Notes: a model not told the origin generated them from the letters alone. A stretch of DNA of 64,000 bases from Carettochelys insculpta (GCF_033958435.1 NC_134150.1:34653501-34717500), one strand, 5' to 3'; counted from the stretch's first letter, positions 46,383-58,327 are shown. Numbers and translations are program-made.

Positions 46383-46897
46383 TATAAGAAGAATGTTCAT
46401 CCTTTTTAGCAAGGGGGTGCCCGCCAGGTACAACCTCTGGCATTTCCTTTAACAGTGAGGGAAAAGATTGGGGTAGGAAGGCAATAAAATACTTTGCTTG
46501 GCCCCTGTCAAAAGATGTTACCCCAGGTAAGAAAGCAAATGGAATTTTGCATTGCTGAATTTCAAAAGTACGTGTAATTCCTTTTTCTGCACATTGTGTG
46601 TTGCTATGTTAGTGTCTTCTATAAATATCCCATTGCAACCAGTAGCCTGTATGCACCTGGTGCATTCAAACAGCTGAGCAGGCAAATTCTGCCTGGACAC
46701 TGATGGAGTATGAGGCAGCAAACAAGCAGTGAAAGATCAGTGTAAGTAGAATGCACCACAACTTTCTGTGCTACAGAGAGAATCCTGCCCTTGCCACTGA
46801 GAAATGACCAAAGGGAGCTCGTAGGATTTTTCTGTCTCTAAAACTCATGTACTGGATCATCCCCCTCACCCACCTTAAATCTTTTGATCTGCTTTGG
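46383..46897. other. No recognised feature
   Basis: Nothing supported. Confidence 0.5.
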
Positions 46898-46978
46898 CAG
46901 TCAAAAGTTTTGTTGCAAAATATCTTCCAACAAAAACTTCTGTTGACAAATCTCTTTAGTCAAGTGTTAGACATAGCC
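46898..46978. mobile_element. MITE family D end fragment
   Basis: Ends GTGTTAGACATAGCC; AATATCTTCCAACAAAAAC and CTTCTGTTGACAAATC match the terminal 80 bp of 27798-28231 in reverse. Only one end is present. It lies 33 bp from the next family D copy. Confidence 0.65.
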
Positions 46979-47011
46979 TCAGTGTGGATGTCTCCTTCTG
47001 TCCAAAAACAA

Positions 47012-47431
47012 GGTGTGTATACACTACAGACTTCTGTCAACAGAAGTCACTATCGAGAGATACTTCCCAACAGAACCACTCTCTACAGAACACATCCATA
47101 CCTAACACAGGCTACCCCTGTCAACGCCCTCTGTTGACAGAGAATGGCCAGACCACCCAGCCTTTTGTCGACACAACAGCAAACTGGAAGCTCTGCAAAC
47201 AGGGCAGCCCGGTGAACTGGAAGCCATCTCTGTCCACAGAGCACCCCCCGGAGCATCTACACTACTTTTTTCGACAGAATCCATTGACAGAGGCGCTATG
47301 CCTCGTACAGTCAAGACAGAACTCTCCTGGGAAAACTGCTGTGTTCTTGACAAAAAGCATTTGTGGACGCTTCCTAGTCTTGTCAACAGAAGGCCTCTTC
47401 TGTTGACAGAGTGCTGTAGTGTAGACCCAGC
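47012..47431. mobile_element. MITE, family D, long copy
   Basis: Ends GGTGTGTATACACTACAGAC and CTGTAGTGTAGACCCAGC. Interior words GGCCAGACCACCCAGCC, GAGCATCTACACTACTTTTT and TCTGTTGACAGAG match 27798-28231 colinearly. The open frames of 94-140 codons are not conserved in the other copy. Confidence 0.75.
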
Positions 47432-47985
47432 TACAGAAAGGTGAGATTGTTCCTTACCTCAAGTGGGCCCCAACAAGGTTGGGAATCCCAGTGAGGAAAA
47501 AAGAGCAAAGGAACAGTGGGTAAAATAGTTCCTTGGATCCATCAAAAAATATGCTGGAAAGTCAGGTCAGCCTGAAGCCAGGCAGCTTTTGCCACCCATC
47601 TCTCCTGTTTTGAAAGCCATTTCCAGAGACATTAGGGTTAATGCTGCCAGCATACCTGCAGGAGAGAAACACAAACAGGGAGGTGCCGTTCTTCTGCATT
47701 AAAGGTCCTGAAATACTGCCACAAGGTTTGGAGAAATCACAGAGGATCTGTGGCTTCCAGGGGCTGAAGTCCTTGCTCATTCAGCAGGAGGGAAAAATCC
47801 CAGCCCCTCAGTGAGAACCACTGAGCAGCAAACCTTCCTCCACTTTCTTTTCCCCATATAACTTTTGTGGGTGGTGGCAATCTGCCCTTATGATTCTGCC
47901 TTGTCAGATACTGTTCTTCACCTGGGTCTTTAAAATGGCACTCCTGTTGTTTACCATTGGTTCTCCTCTTGATCTTGAACTTTAG
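47432..47985. other. No recognised feature
   Basis: Short frames only; nothing supported. Confidence 0.5.
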
Positions 47986-48066
47986 GGTTGATCCTGCTTT
48001 AGGCAAGGGGCTGGACTAGATGATCTCTTAAGGTCCCTTCCAGCCCTATGATTCTATGATTCTTTT
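47986..48066 (+). mobile_element. CR1: CR1 extreme 3' end
   Basis: GATCCTGCTTTAGGCAAGGG, GGACTAGATGATCTCTTAAG, CCTTCCAGCCCTATGATTCT, ending in two ATGATTCT repeats, the CR1 terminal repeat. Only about 80 bp is present: an extreme 5' truncation. Confidence 0.85.
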
Positions 48067-48940
48067 TGATTAAGGATGAGGTTTACATGCTCACAGCTGA
48101 TGCTTTATAGCATCTTTGACCTGGTGGTTTCTTGGGTGCCAAATTCTTTAAAGAAAACCATGCAGGCCTTGTTAACAGTCACAGGTTCAAGCACACCATT
48201 CTTTTTTGCAGGACTTGGATTGTAGCTCCTAGTATAAAGGCATCACCATGTTCAGAGGTGGGAGAAGCAGGGAACCTTCTATAATCAGAGCTTCTCAGTT
48301 TGTGGCTCTGCCCATATTCCACCCGTCATACTCCTATTCTCCCCAAGCCCCGGTCCCTCCCCATTGTCCCTCTCTTCTCTTCCCTGCCCTTCTCTGTTCA
48401 CCTCTTCCAGACAAAACCCTGAACCCAAGTGTAGCAAATTACATTTAAAAAGACTATTCTAAAATTACTTTATAAAAATGGAGCATTTTTCCATCCCACA
48501 CCAGATTGTGAAGACTGGACATGCAGAAGGTACCTTATTAAAAGCACTAAATTTGGGAATAAAAATGTCAGTTAAGGGTTTTTTTTAATATACTCTACTG
48601 TTTGTTAGAGATTTATTTGCAAAAACTTTTAGTGGGGGCAAGTCAGCTGTCCTGATGAATACAATATTAAATATTATTAAATACATGATGCAGATCTCTG
48701 TTTTACATTTTCTTAATCAGTATTTCTAAGATGATTTTCTATCTTAAATGTACTCAGCTTTTAATAAAGTAATCATTCCAGATTACTGCATATTTCATTC
48801 ATTGAAACAAAGACATTATTTTAAATTAGTCACAGCCCTTAGTCTGTTCATAACAAAGTTCACTGCTTTTAGAAAAAGGGAACACTAATTTATTTTGTGT
48901 GACTACCAAGACAATAGACACGTTTATGAAATTTCACCAA
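48067..48940. other. No recognised feature
   Basis: AT-rich. Nothing supported. Confidence 0.5.
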
Positions 48941-49337
48941 GGCTATGTCTACTCTTGCCCTGAACTTCGAAGGGGACACTGTAATCAGGCCAATGGGAGA
49001 TTACTAATGAAGTGCTGCGATGTATATGCAGCACTTCGTTAGGCTAATTCTCCCCTGCAGCAACTTTGAAGTGACAAACTTTGAAGTGTCAGCATGCCGT
49101 GTAGCCACAGGCACTTCGAAATGTCTTTCATCCCCAAAATTTTGTGCCTGCACGAATTCGAAGTGCATGTGGTTACACGGCATGCCAGCACTTCGAAGTT
49201 TGTCACTTCAAAGTTGCTGCAGGGGAGAATTAGCCTAATGTAGTGCTGCATATGCATCACAGCACTTCATTAGTAATCTCCCATCAGCCTGGTTACCATG
49301 CCCCCTTTTGAAGTGTGGGGCAAGTGTAGACATAGCC
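48941..49337. mobile_element. Foldback MITE, family C, copy 2
   Basis: Ends GGCTATGTCTACTCTTGCCC and GGGGCAAGTGTAGACATAGCC. The 397-bp unit is a long palindrome centred near 49140: GGAGATTACTAATGAAGTGC against GCACTTCATTAGTAATCTCC, and GCAACTTTGAAGTGACAAAC against GTTTGTCACTTCAAAGTTGC. Frames on the two strands therefore share the peptide LILPCSNFEVTNFEV. Confidence 0.85.
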
Positions 49338-50824
49338 CATATGTTTAAGTTAAAAATATGTTTCCAAGTATTTTAGGCATAACAAAGAACTTTGATACTG
49401 ATTTTGGTGGAGGGGTCTCTTAAAATTAGTCACCAAGTAATCAGAAGAAAAGAAAGGGAAACTCATTTGTCTAACAATCTGGGAGAAAAGAGATGTCATC
49501 CTTTTAAGGGCCGTCTTCAACACAGGGGGTGAAAGGAGAAGGATTATAGTAGTGACAAACATAAAGGACAGGAAGACTTTCGAAGCCAGTTTTTGTATTA
49601 TAAAAATTAAAATTAAAATGTGTATGTTAGATAAAAGGTGGTCTTCTGAAGAATTTATTTTTAAAAAAGCTTTATCTCTGAAGATTCAAACATTTAAGGC
49701 CAAAGATGAATACTCAGATTGGGTATCTGAAAATGTATGCAAAGATTTTGTTAGAAATATGATTTTGTAATCTTCATCAGCAAACTAATGAAATATTTTA
49801 TGTACATTTTAAAGGTGTTGTTGACATATTACAATAGTGCACAACTATTCTGTCAGTAAATTCAGAAACTGACAGTACATACCACCAGATTGGCACATGC
49901 CGATTATATGGCTTCATTACCACTTAATGGCTCTCTCACAAGTTCAATGTTATGCTAATATGTCTGGCAAGTTGAAAGACTTTTCACTTTTAAGTTATTA
50001 GATCCACCCCAGGGGAAGATCCCCCAGGCTGCAACAACCTGCTGTGGGAGCCTACAGGAATAGTCCGAATAGAAACAGGAAAAGGAGTAAGACTGAGCAC
50101 TAAGACCCAGGAGAGACATTGCCTCCCTTGCCTCTTACAGCCACCACCCATGAATCCCTTTCTCCCGGAGTGTATCTCCAATAAACATAGCCCATCAAAA
50201 CAGCAGGGCTCCTCCCTGAAGCACACACCTGGAGTTGTGGAATGCTGCTCTTTTCACCAGCTATTCAGAGTTAACTTCTTTTGTAACTCAAGAAAATGAT
50301 ATGTAAAGATGAGAACTGAGAGAATGCAAATTCCATTGGTCCCTCAACTCTAAATGGTGCTTGTGGTAATCCTATGAAATAACGCCTATCTTTGATCAGT
50401 TCTTCTGATCCTGTTTATATATTTTAAAAATCTTCCTCAATCTTCCTTGCTGCATGAACAGTTTTCATTAGTAGGTGTTAGGTTTTTATTTTAATAATCA
50501 CAAAGTAGCTCGTGTAAAGTTATCCATTCTTCCTAAAGCATTCAACATAGTCCTGGTCTGCATTTCTCTTGTTCTAGCTAAGTGATTTCCTTTTGATCGC
50601 AACAGCTGTCCAGGGTTTGTTTTTATGTATTCTCTTATGCTAGTTCAATTATGTTCCTGTCTCTGCCATCTCCTCTCTTTGGTACATTCCTGAAGTAATC
50701 TGAAATTTGTTTTGGGTTCATTTTCATTATCACCATGCTTTCATGCCTCCATTATCAACTAAATCTGTGAATTTAAAGTGGTTCAAACACGATCCGTATA
50801 TGTGAAGTCCTTCTGAGAGTCTCT
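49338..50824. other. No recognised feature, ~1.5 kb
   Basis: AT-rich; frames of up to 78 codons without domains. Confidence 0.5.
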
Positions 50825-52575
50825 TAGAATCATAAAACACTAGAACTAGAAGGGATCTCAAGAGGTCATTGCGTCCAGTTCCCTGCCCTCTCCACAGGAC
50901 CAAACACCATCTAGACCATCCCCAATAGGTATCTATCTAACCTGCTCTTAAATATCACTAGCGATGGAGATTCCAGAACCTCCCAAGGTAACTTATTTCA
51001 CTGTTTAACCACCCTGACAGGAAGTTTTTCCTAATGTCTAATCTAAGCCTCCTGTACTGCAGTTTAAGCCCATTGCTCCTTTTCCTATCCTCAGAGGCCA
51101 AGGAAAAACATTTTTCACTCTCCTCCTTGTGACCCTCTTTGAGGTACTTGAAAACCACTACCATGTCTTCTCTAAGTCTTCCCTTTTCTAAATTAAACAA
51201 GTCCAGTTCTTTCAGTTTCCCCTTAGAGCTCATATTCTCTAGACCTTTAATCATTCTTGCTGCTCTTCTCTGGACTTTCTTCAATTTCTCCACATCTTTC
51301 TTGAAATGTAGTGCCCAGAACTGGATACAATACTCCAGTTGAGGCCTAATGAGCACTGAGTAAAGTAGAAAAATTACTTCTTGTGTCTTGCTCTCAACAG
51401 TCCTGTTAATGTATCCCAGAATCATGTTTGCTTTTTTTGCAACAGCATCACATAGTTGACTCATATTTAGCTTATCGTCCACTGTGACCCCCTAAATCCC
51501 TTTCCGCAATACTCCTCCCTAGAAAATCACTTCCCATTCTATATGTATGAAGCTAATTGTTTCTTCTTAAGTGGAGTACTTTGCATTTGTCCTTATTATT
51601 ATTTGTCCTGCTTACTTCTGACCATATCACCAGTTTGTCCAGATCATTTTGAATTATGAGCCTATCCTTCAAAGCAGTTGGAAACCCTCCCAGTTTAGTA
51701 TCATCTGCAAATCTAATAAGCGTACTGTCCATGCCAATATCTAAATTGTTCAAGATATTGAATAGAACCCATCCCAAAACAGACCCCTGTAGAAACCCAC
51801 TTCTTATGCCCTTCCAGAATGACTGCGAACCATTAATAACCACTCTCTGAGAATGGTTATCCAAACAGTTATGCACCCACCTATAGTGGCCCAATCTAAG
51901 TCGTATTTGCTTGCTTTATTGATAAGATGAACACACGAGACCATGTCAAATGCCTTACTAAACTCTAGGTATACCACATTCACTGCTTCTCCCTTATCCA
52001 CAAGACTTGTTATCCTGTCAAAGAAATCTATCAGATTAGTCTGGCATGATTTGTTCTTTACACATCCATGTTGGCTGTTACCTATCACCTTATTTTCTTC
52101 CAGATGTTTATAGATGAATTTCTTAATTATTTGCTCCATTATCTTTCCCAGCACAAAAGTTAAACTGACTGGTCTGTAGTTTCCTGAGGTGTTCTTTTTC
52201 CCCTTTTTATAGATGGGCACTGAGTAGTGGGGCCTACCCTGTCCTTGGTTTTCCTCTTGCTTCTAATATACTTATAGAATGACTTCTTGTTACCCTTTAT
52301 GTCTCTAGCTAGTTTGAGCTCGTTTTGTGCCTTGGCCTTTCTAAACTTGCCCCTACATACATTCATTGTTTGCGTATATTCATCTGTTGTAATTTCTCCT
52401 AATTTCCACTGTTCATATGACTCCTTTTTGATTTTGAGATCATGCAAGATCTCCTGGCTAAGCCAAGGTGATCTTTTACCATACTTTCTAGCTTTCCTAT
52501 GCAGCTGCATAGCTTGCTTTTGGGCCCTTAATAATGTCGTTTTGAAAAACTGCCAACTCTCTTCAGTTAATTAAA
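50825..52575 (-). mobile_element. CR1: CR1 LINE, 5'-truncated with an internal deletion
   Basis: Minus-strand CR1. The 3' end at 50825 (AATCATAAAACACTAGAACT) is intact and the ORF2 C-terminus, RT and EN-RT linker follow up to about 52575. Near 52220 the linker (RVGP) joins directly to [19 protein letters not shown]. Compared with the copy at 54-57 kb, about 120 codons, including most of the GPDG block region, are missing. Frames also shift at other points. Confidence 0.9.
50958..52510 (-). pseudogene. CR1 ORF2 remnant in four blocks
   Basis: Blocks in 5' to 3' order: 52510-52160 (linker, [14 protein letters not shown]), 52220-51804 (RT: NYRPVSL, SQHGCVKNKSCQTN, YLEFSKAFDMVS), 51894-51553 (RT: FLQGSVLGWVLFN, FADDTKLGG) and 51482-50958 (C-terminus: LIRPQLEYCIQFW, KVQRRAARMIKGLENM). 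The FADD box is kept, but the first catalytic block reads YLEF instead of YLDF. Frameshifts separate the blocks and the RT fingers are deleted. Dead. Confidence 0.85.
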
Positions 52576-53976
52576 GTGTGTAATTTCATTTAGAATATAT
52601 TATTACTGTCCTGCTGTAAGCCTAATGCCTTTTCACCTGTTTATTTCTGCAACATCCTTCAGTTTATAAAGCCTAAAAGATCTTGCTTTTCCCAATATGA
52701 ATCCAGATTGACTCCAATAAAATCGGTGGCCTTCTTCTACATTTATACTCTTCTCAATTTACTCTCCCTTCACTTTAACATACACAGACACCTAGACCCA
52801 GTCCCCTTTCTTTTTGCCACAACGACTCAGTTAATTATGCTTTTAAGTGTTAACTCCTAAGATACTGGACTAAACGCTACTCATCATATGTAAGTATGGC
52901 AGAGTTGAGCCCTTTGCAACTTTAACGTAGCTACTGATTCTGAAGGCAAATTTTATCATTTTTAATTAAATATAAAATATTATTCCTATTCTATATAGTG
53001 GCACAGCAAGAGACGTTCCTTGTGTCATGACAAGACACACACACTTTAGAAACATACAATACACTCACATTGCAGATGGCCTTTCAGCTAATCTACAATC
53101 TCCTGCAAGGGTCATCTTCAGGGAATGAATTGTATCTTCGTTTATTCAGGGGGTGGCTGTGATTGGAATCTATACTTCTTACACACTAAAATACTACCCA
53201 GCATCAACAAGGGTAACGGGCATGGCAAAAAAAGAGCTGTGTGTGGGTTATGCTTCTCTATTTCAAGCAACATGGGGGACTAGAAAGGCTAGTGACCACC
53301 TGCACAAAAGTAAAATGGGTAATGAGGCCAGTGAGAACAACTAGTTCTAATGATTGGGGCCTAGTTTCACCAGCACTGTTTTAGTTTATCTGCAGTTTTA
53401 ATCCACTTGAGATCCTATTAGGTTTAAACTCTGACTTGCAGGTTAGAAACATTTTTACCTCAATCTGATGAGGCTCTGTCTCTCTCTCTCTTTTTGACAC
53501 TGTTTACTTTTATGATAAATGCTCTGTTACATCAAACTTCACCCAGAAAAGGAACCAGGCTCATTGAATTAATGTACGTATTTATTCATTCCCAAAAGAC
53601 CGTAAGGAGCTGGCTAAGTTTTCTCATAGCCATCTGCTCTGATTTTGTCCAATCAGTCCATTGTAATGAGTCTACAAGATCCCTTGAAGAGCAGCAAAGG
53701 GTGTCTAAGGGGTCTGAAAACAATTTGGGCAGGAACTAGGTTTTCTCTTGTGTTCACATAGTGCATGGCACAATTACTTCTGGTGGAATTCTGTGCTAAA
53801 AATTAATAATTCTGAGCACAGTATTTTAAAATTTTCCATATCTTATTAGTCAAAATGACACAATATAATCGCACCAGTTTCAGTTATTTTTGGCCATTTC
53901 AAAATACTTGTCAGCAAGTATATCCGTAGCAATTCAGACCAAAATGATAATTTAGGAAACAATTTTTGACAAACAG
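52576..53976. other. No gene; one old repeat-like patch
   Basis: 53765-53960 (CTTCTGGTGGAATTCTGTGC) resembles a dispersed turtle repeat whose other end may be seen at 58190-58245 (CACAGAATACCCCCAGGAG). The rest is unremarkable. Confidence 0.45.
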
Positions 53977-54174
53977 ATAAGAACATAAGAACATAAGAAT
54001 GGCCATACTGGGTCAGACCAAAGGTCCATCAAGCCCAGCATCCCATCTGCCGACGGTGGCCAATGCCAGGTGCCCCAGAGAAGGAGAACAGAAGACAATG
54101 ATCAAGTGATTTATCTCCTGCCATCCATCTCCTGCCCTTGTACTGAAGGCTAGGGCACCATACTTTACCCCTGG

Positions 54175-57070
54175 CTAATAGCCATTTATGGACCTAACCT
54201 GCAAAAATTTATCAAGCTCTTTTTTAAACCCTAATAGAGTCCTGGCCTTCACAGCCTCCTCGGGCAAGGAGTTCCACAGGTTGACTGTGCGCTGTGTGAA
54301 GAAAAATTTCCTTTTATTAGTTTTGAACCTACTACCCATCAATTTCATTTGGTGTGCCCTAGTTCTTGTATTATGGGAAAAGGTAAATAATTTTTCTATA
54401 TTCACTTTCTCCACACCATTCATGATTTTATATACCTCTATCATATCGCCCCTCAATCGCCTTTTTTCCAAACTGAAAAGTCCCAGTCTCTCTAGCCTCT
54501 CCCCATATGGGACCCATTCCAAGCCCCTAATCATCTTAGTTGCCCTTTTCTGAACCTTTTCTAATGCCAATATATCTTTTTTGAGGTGAGGAGACCACAT
54601 CTGCACGCAGTACTCGAGATGTGGGCGTACCATAGTTTTATATAGGGGAAGTATGATATATTTTGTCTTATTATCGATCCCTTTTTTAATAATTCCTAAC
54701 ATCCTATTTGCCTTACTAACTGCCGCTGCACACTGCGGATGTCTTCAGAGAACTATCCACTATAACTCCAAGATCCCTTTCCTGATCTGTCGTAGCTAAA
54801 TTTGACCCCATCATGTAGTACGTGTAATTTGGGTTATTTTTTCCAACATGCATTACCTTACACTTACCCACATTAAATTTCATTTGCCATTTTGCTGCCC
54901 AATCACTCAGTTTGCTGAGATCTTTTTGTAGTTCTTCACAATCCCTTTTGCTTTTGACTGTCCTGAACAACTTGGTGTCATCTGCAAACTTTGCCACCTC
55001 ACTGCTTACCTCATTTTCTAGATCATTGATGAACAAGTTGAACAGGATCGGTCCCAGGACTGAGCCCTGGGGAACACCACTAGTTACCCCCCTCCATTGT
55101 GAAAATTTACCATTTATTCCAACCCTTTGTTTTCTGTCTGTTAACCAATTCCCGATCCATGAAAGGACCTTTCCTCCTATCCCATGACCACCTAATTTAC
55201 ATAAAAGCCTTTGGTGTGGGACCGTGTCAAAGGCTTTCTGGAAATCTAGGTATATTATGTCCACTGGGTGCCCCTTGTCCGCATGTTTATTAACTCCTTC
55301 AAAGAATTCTAATAGATTAGACAGACACGACTTCCCTCTGCAGAAACCATGCTGACTTTTGCCCAACAATTCGTGCTCTTCTATGTGCCTTGCAATTTTA
55401 CTCTTTACTAGTGTTTCTACTAATTTGCCTGGTACTGATGTTAAACTTATCGGTCTATAATTGCCAGGATCTCCTCTAGAGCCTTTTTTAAATATTGGTG
55501 TTATATTGGCCGTCTTCCAGTCATTTGGTACCAAAGTGGATTTAAAGGATAGGTTACAAACCACTGTTAATAACTCCGCAATTTCACATTTGAGTTCTTT
55601 CAGAACCCTTGGGTGAATGCCGTCTGGTCCTGGAGACTTGTTACTATTCAGCTTATCAATTAATTCCAAAACCTCCTCTAATGTCACTTCAATCTGAGTG
55701 AGTTCCTCAGATTTGTTGCCTAAAAAGGCTGGCTCAGATTTAGGAACCTCGGTAACATCTTCAGCCGTGAAGACTGAAGCAAAGAAATCATTTAATCGCT
55801 CCGCAATGGCACTGTCTTCCTTGATCGCTCCTTTTATATCTTTATCATCCAAGGGCCCCACTGCTTTTTTAGCAGGCTTCCTGCTTCTAATGTATTTAAA
55901 AAACATTTTACTATTGTTTTTTGAATTTTTGGCTAGCTGTTCCTCAAATTCTTTTTTGGCTTTTCTTACTACATTATGACAGTTAATTTGGGAGTGTTTA
56001 TGTTCCTTTCTATTTTCCTCACTAGGATTTGACTTCCACTTTTTAAAAGCTGCCCTTTTCTCTCTCACTGCCTTTTTAACATGGCTGTTTAGCCATGGTG
56101 GTTCTTTGTTAGGTCTCTTACTGTGTTTTTTTATTTGGGGTATACATTTAAGTTGGGCCTCTAGTATGGTGTCTTTAAACAGTTTCCATGCAGCTTCCAG
56201 GGATTTTAGTTTAATTACTCTACCTTTTAGTTTCTGTTTAACTAGCTTCCTCATTTTAGTGTAATTCCCCTTTTTGAAATTAAATGCCAGAGTGTTTGAC
56301 CGCTGCGGTGTTCTTCCCAACACAGGAATATTAAAAGTTATTATATTGTGGTCACTATTTCCAAGCGGTCCAGTAACAGTTACCTCTTGGACCAGATCCT
56401 GCGTTCCAGTCAAGACTAGATCGAGAATCGACTCTCCCCTTGTGGGTTCCTGTACTAGCTGCTCCAAGAAGCAGTCATTTAAGGCATCAAGAAATTTAAT
56501 CTCTGAATCCCGTCCTGAGGTGACATGCACCCAATCAATATGGGGATAATTGAAATCTCCTATTATTACTGTGTTTTTTATTTTGATAGCCTCTCTAATC
56601 TCCCTCATCATTTCAGCATCACTATCACTGTCCTGGTTAGATGGTCGGTAATATATTCCTAATGCCATATTCATATTAGAGGAATGAATTGTTATCCATA
56701 ATGATTCTATGGAACATTTTGATTCCTTTAGGATTTTTACTTCATTTGATTCTATATTATCCTTCACATATAGTACCACTCCGCCACCCGCACGACCTGT
56801 TCTGTCTTTCCGATATAATTTATATCCCGGTATGATAGTGTCCCACTGATTGTCCTCATTCCACCATGTTTCTGAGATGCCTATTATGTCAACTTCCTCC
56901 TTTGATATGAGGTACTCCAGTTCACCCATCTTATTAGACAGACTCCTAGCATTAGTGTAAAAGCATGTTAGAAAACTACCACTATTTATATGTCCGCCTT
57001 TCACAGACGCGGTGGATTTTTTTATGCACGATTGTTTCACATCTGATCTTGCCCATATATTATTTCCCAC
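54175..57070 (-). pseudogene. CR1 ORF2: endonuclease + reverse transcriptase, one frameshift
   Basis: This protein nicks target DNA and reverse-transcribes the element RNA. The first block (784 codons, 57070-54716; GTG at 57070, frame open further upstream with no ATG chosen) has the endonuclease: TNARSLSNKM (39-48), ISETWW (65-70, Glu kept), GDFN (171-174) and SDH (239-241). The RT follows: GPDGIHP (481-487), GNYRPISL (536-543), IIYLDFQKAFD (605-615), GVPQGSVLGP (665-674) and FADD (695-698). All catalytic residues are present. Near 54735 a frame change, best explained by loss of two bases, causes the stop at 54716; the C-terminal block 54702-54175 (175 codons) continues in another frame. Otherwise the ~965-codon ORF is undisturbed, so this is a recently inactivated copy. 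Confidence 0.9.
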
Positions 57071-57180
57071 GTTCCCTATCTGACTAACTTCTAGGGAATC
57101 CCTGTCTATGGAGCCTCGTGTAAGAGAAGTCTCCGTCCGATCCAGGTGCTCCCCCGCACCAATCGGCTTTCCCCCACCTC

Positions 57181-57483
57181 TTAGTTTAAAAACTGCTCTA
57201 TGACCTTTTTAATGTTTAATGCCAGCAGTCTGGATCCACCTTGATTTAGGTGGAGCCCATCATTCCTGTATAGGCTCCCCCTACCCCAAAAGTGTCCCCA
57301 GTTCCTAATAAATCTAAACCCCTCTTCCCTACACCATCGTCTCATCCACGCATTGAGACTCTGAAGTTCTGCCTGTCTATCTGGCCCTGCGCGTGGAACT
57401 GGAAGCATTTCAGAGAATGCCACCAAAGATGTTCTGGATTTCAGTCTCTTTCCTAGCAACCTAAATTTGGCCTTTTTTAGGAG
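57181..57483 (-). pseudogene. CR1 ORF1, C-terminal part (esterase-like domain)
   Basis: About 100 codons ending KKVIEQFLN. The blocks MLPVPRAGPDRQAELQ, FRFIRNWGHFWGRG and RNDGLHLNQGGSRLLA match the SGNH/esterase-like domain of CR1 ORF1; DGLH carries the Asp-His pair of that fold. ORF1 proteins bind nucleic acid or lipid and assist retrotransposition. The upstream part, with the Ser block, is missing because the element is cut off at 57483. The ORF2 frame is open across the ORF1 stop, so the two overlap in different frames. Confidence 0.8.
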
Positions 57484-57660
57484 CAGTGTTCCCTGTGAGC
57501 TGAGCACTTGGGGAGCCACTCAAGAGAGATTCAAATGAAACCCAGCAGATTAGCAGAGTACCCCACAGCCTCCCATAGAAGGCAACGTGTTTTATTGCAC
57601 GTGTTGGTGCATATAACAAAATTTATTCCATATGAATGGAAAATATTAAAAGGAGCCTTG
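57484..57660. mobile_element. Short hAT MITE (CAGTGTTCCC family), copy 4
   Basis: Starts CAGTGTTCCCTGTGAGCTGA exactly where the CR1 stops. GATTAGCAGAGT and CATATAACAAAATTTATTCC are shared with the other copies. The right end (AAAAGGAGCCTTG) is degraded and the 8-bp flanks do not match well. Confidence 0.7.
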
Positions 57661-58327
57661 CTTATGCAGCATATCTATACAGAACTTGGAGTAATATGTT
57701 TCTGTATAGGAATTTAAATAAATGCTTCAAAAACAGTACAAAGGTTTGGGAGAGTCAGGGCTAACAGGGCTGCTGAGAGAAAGAGCCAGAGAATGTAGGA
57801 AAAGTGTGGAGAGCAAGGATTGTTAAGGAGTTGGGGAGCCTCCCCTATGCAGACCCTGGCTGATCACTTAGCCTCTCCTATTGTCAGGTACCTCTGCCCT
57901 GATCCCCATGTGGCCCTGCAGATGTGCTCTCATTCAGCCTCTGGCTCAGTGCTGTCATATCATTAGCTCCTGCGCATGAACCACAGTCTCTCCTCCCAAC
58001 TAGCTTTTGTGAACCTCTGTCTGTGACCCCCCTGGAGCCCCATTCTGTCTGCCCCATGCCTCAACACCTGACCCTCCCTTTCTGGTTGCTGATTGCCCTC
58101 TCATCTGATGCCACAGCAGCCCCTAGTGGAAGAAAGGTATAACTGCAGCACCTGTGCAGCAGAATCTCTCTTCTGCAGAGAAAAAACACCTGTATCGGAT
58201 ATGAATTCTGCATATGTGTAATGGCACAGAATACCCCCAGGAGAACAAAATAACCATCAGTCCTGACTGGGGCTGCTGGATGTTGCAATAAGATGTATTC
58301 CAGATAAAAACAGACACCCACTTTATA
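57661..58327. other. No recognised gene
   Basis: Mixed composition; a possible old repeat end at 58190-58245. Short frames only. Confidence 0.45.

Larger units (their letters stand above)
53977..57483 (-). mobile_element. CR1: CR1 LINE, ~3.5 kb, nearly complete ORF2
   Basis: Reads right to left. The 3' terminus in sense is ATTCTTATGTTCTTATGTTC, then TTATC. It contains the C-terminal part of ORF1 (57483-57181), complete ORF2 with one frameshift, and the 3' UTR (CATACTGGGTCAGACCAAAG on the plus strand). The 5' part of ORF1 and the promoter are missing; the break coincides with a hAT MITE at 57484. It is the best-preserved CR1 here. Confidence 0.92.

Noticed and set aside
47012..47406. 140-codon plus frame in a MITE
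   Set aside because: Not preserved in the sister element at 27798-28231.
49020..49260. Similar 72-73-codon frames on opposite strands
   Set aside because: They are the two arms of one palindromic MITE read from each side.
54188..56549. Plus-strand frames of 64-121 codons
   Set aside because: Antisense to CR1 ORF2.
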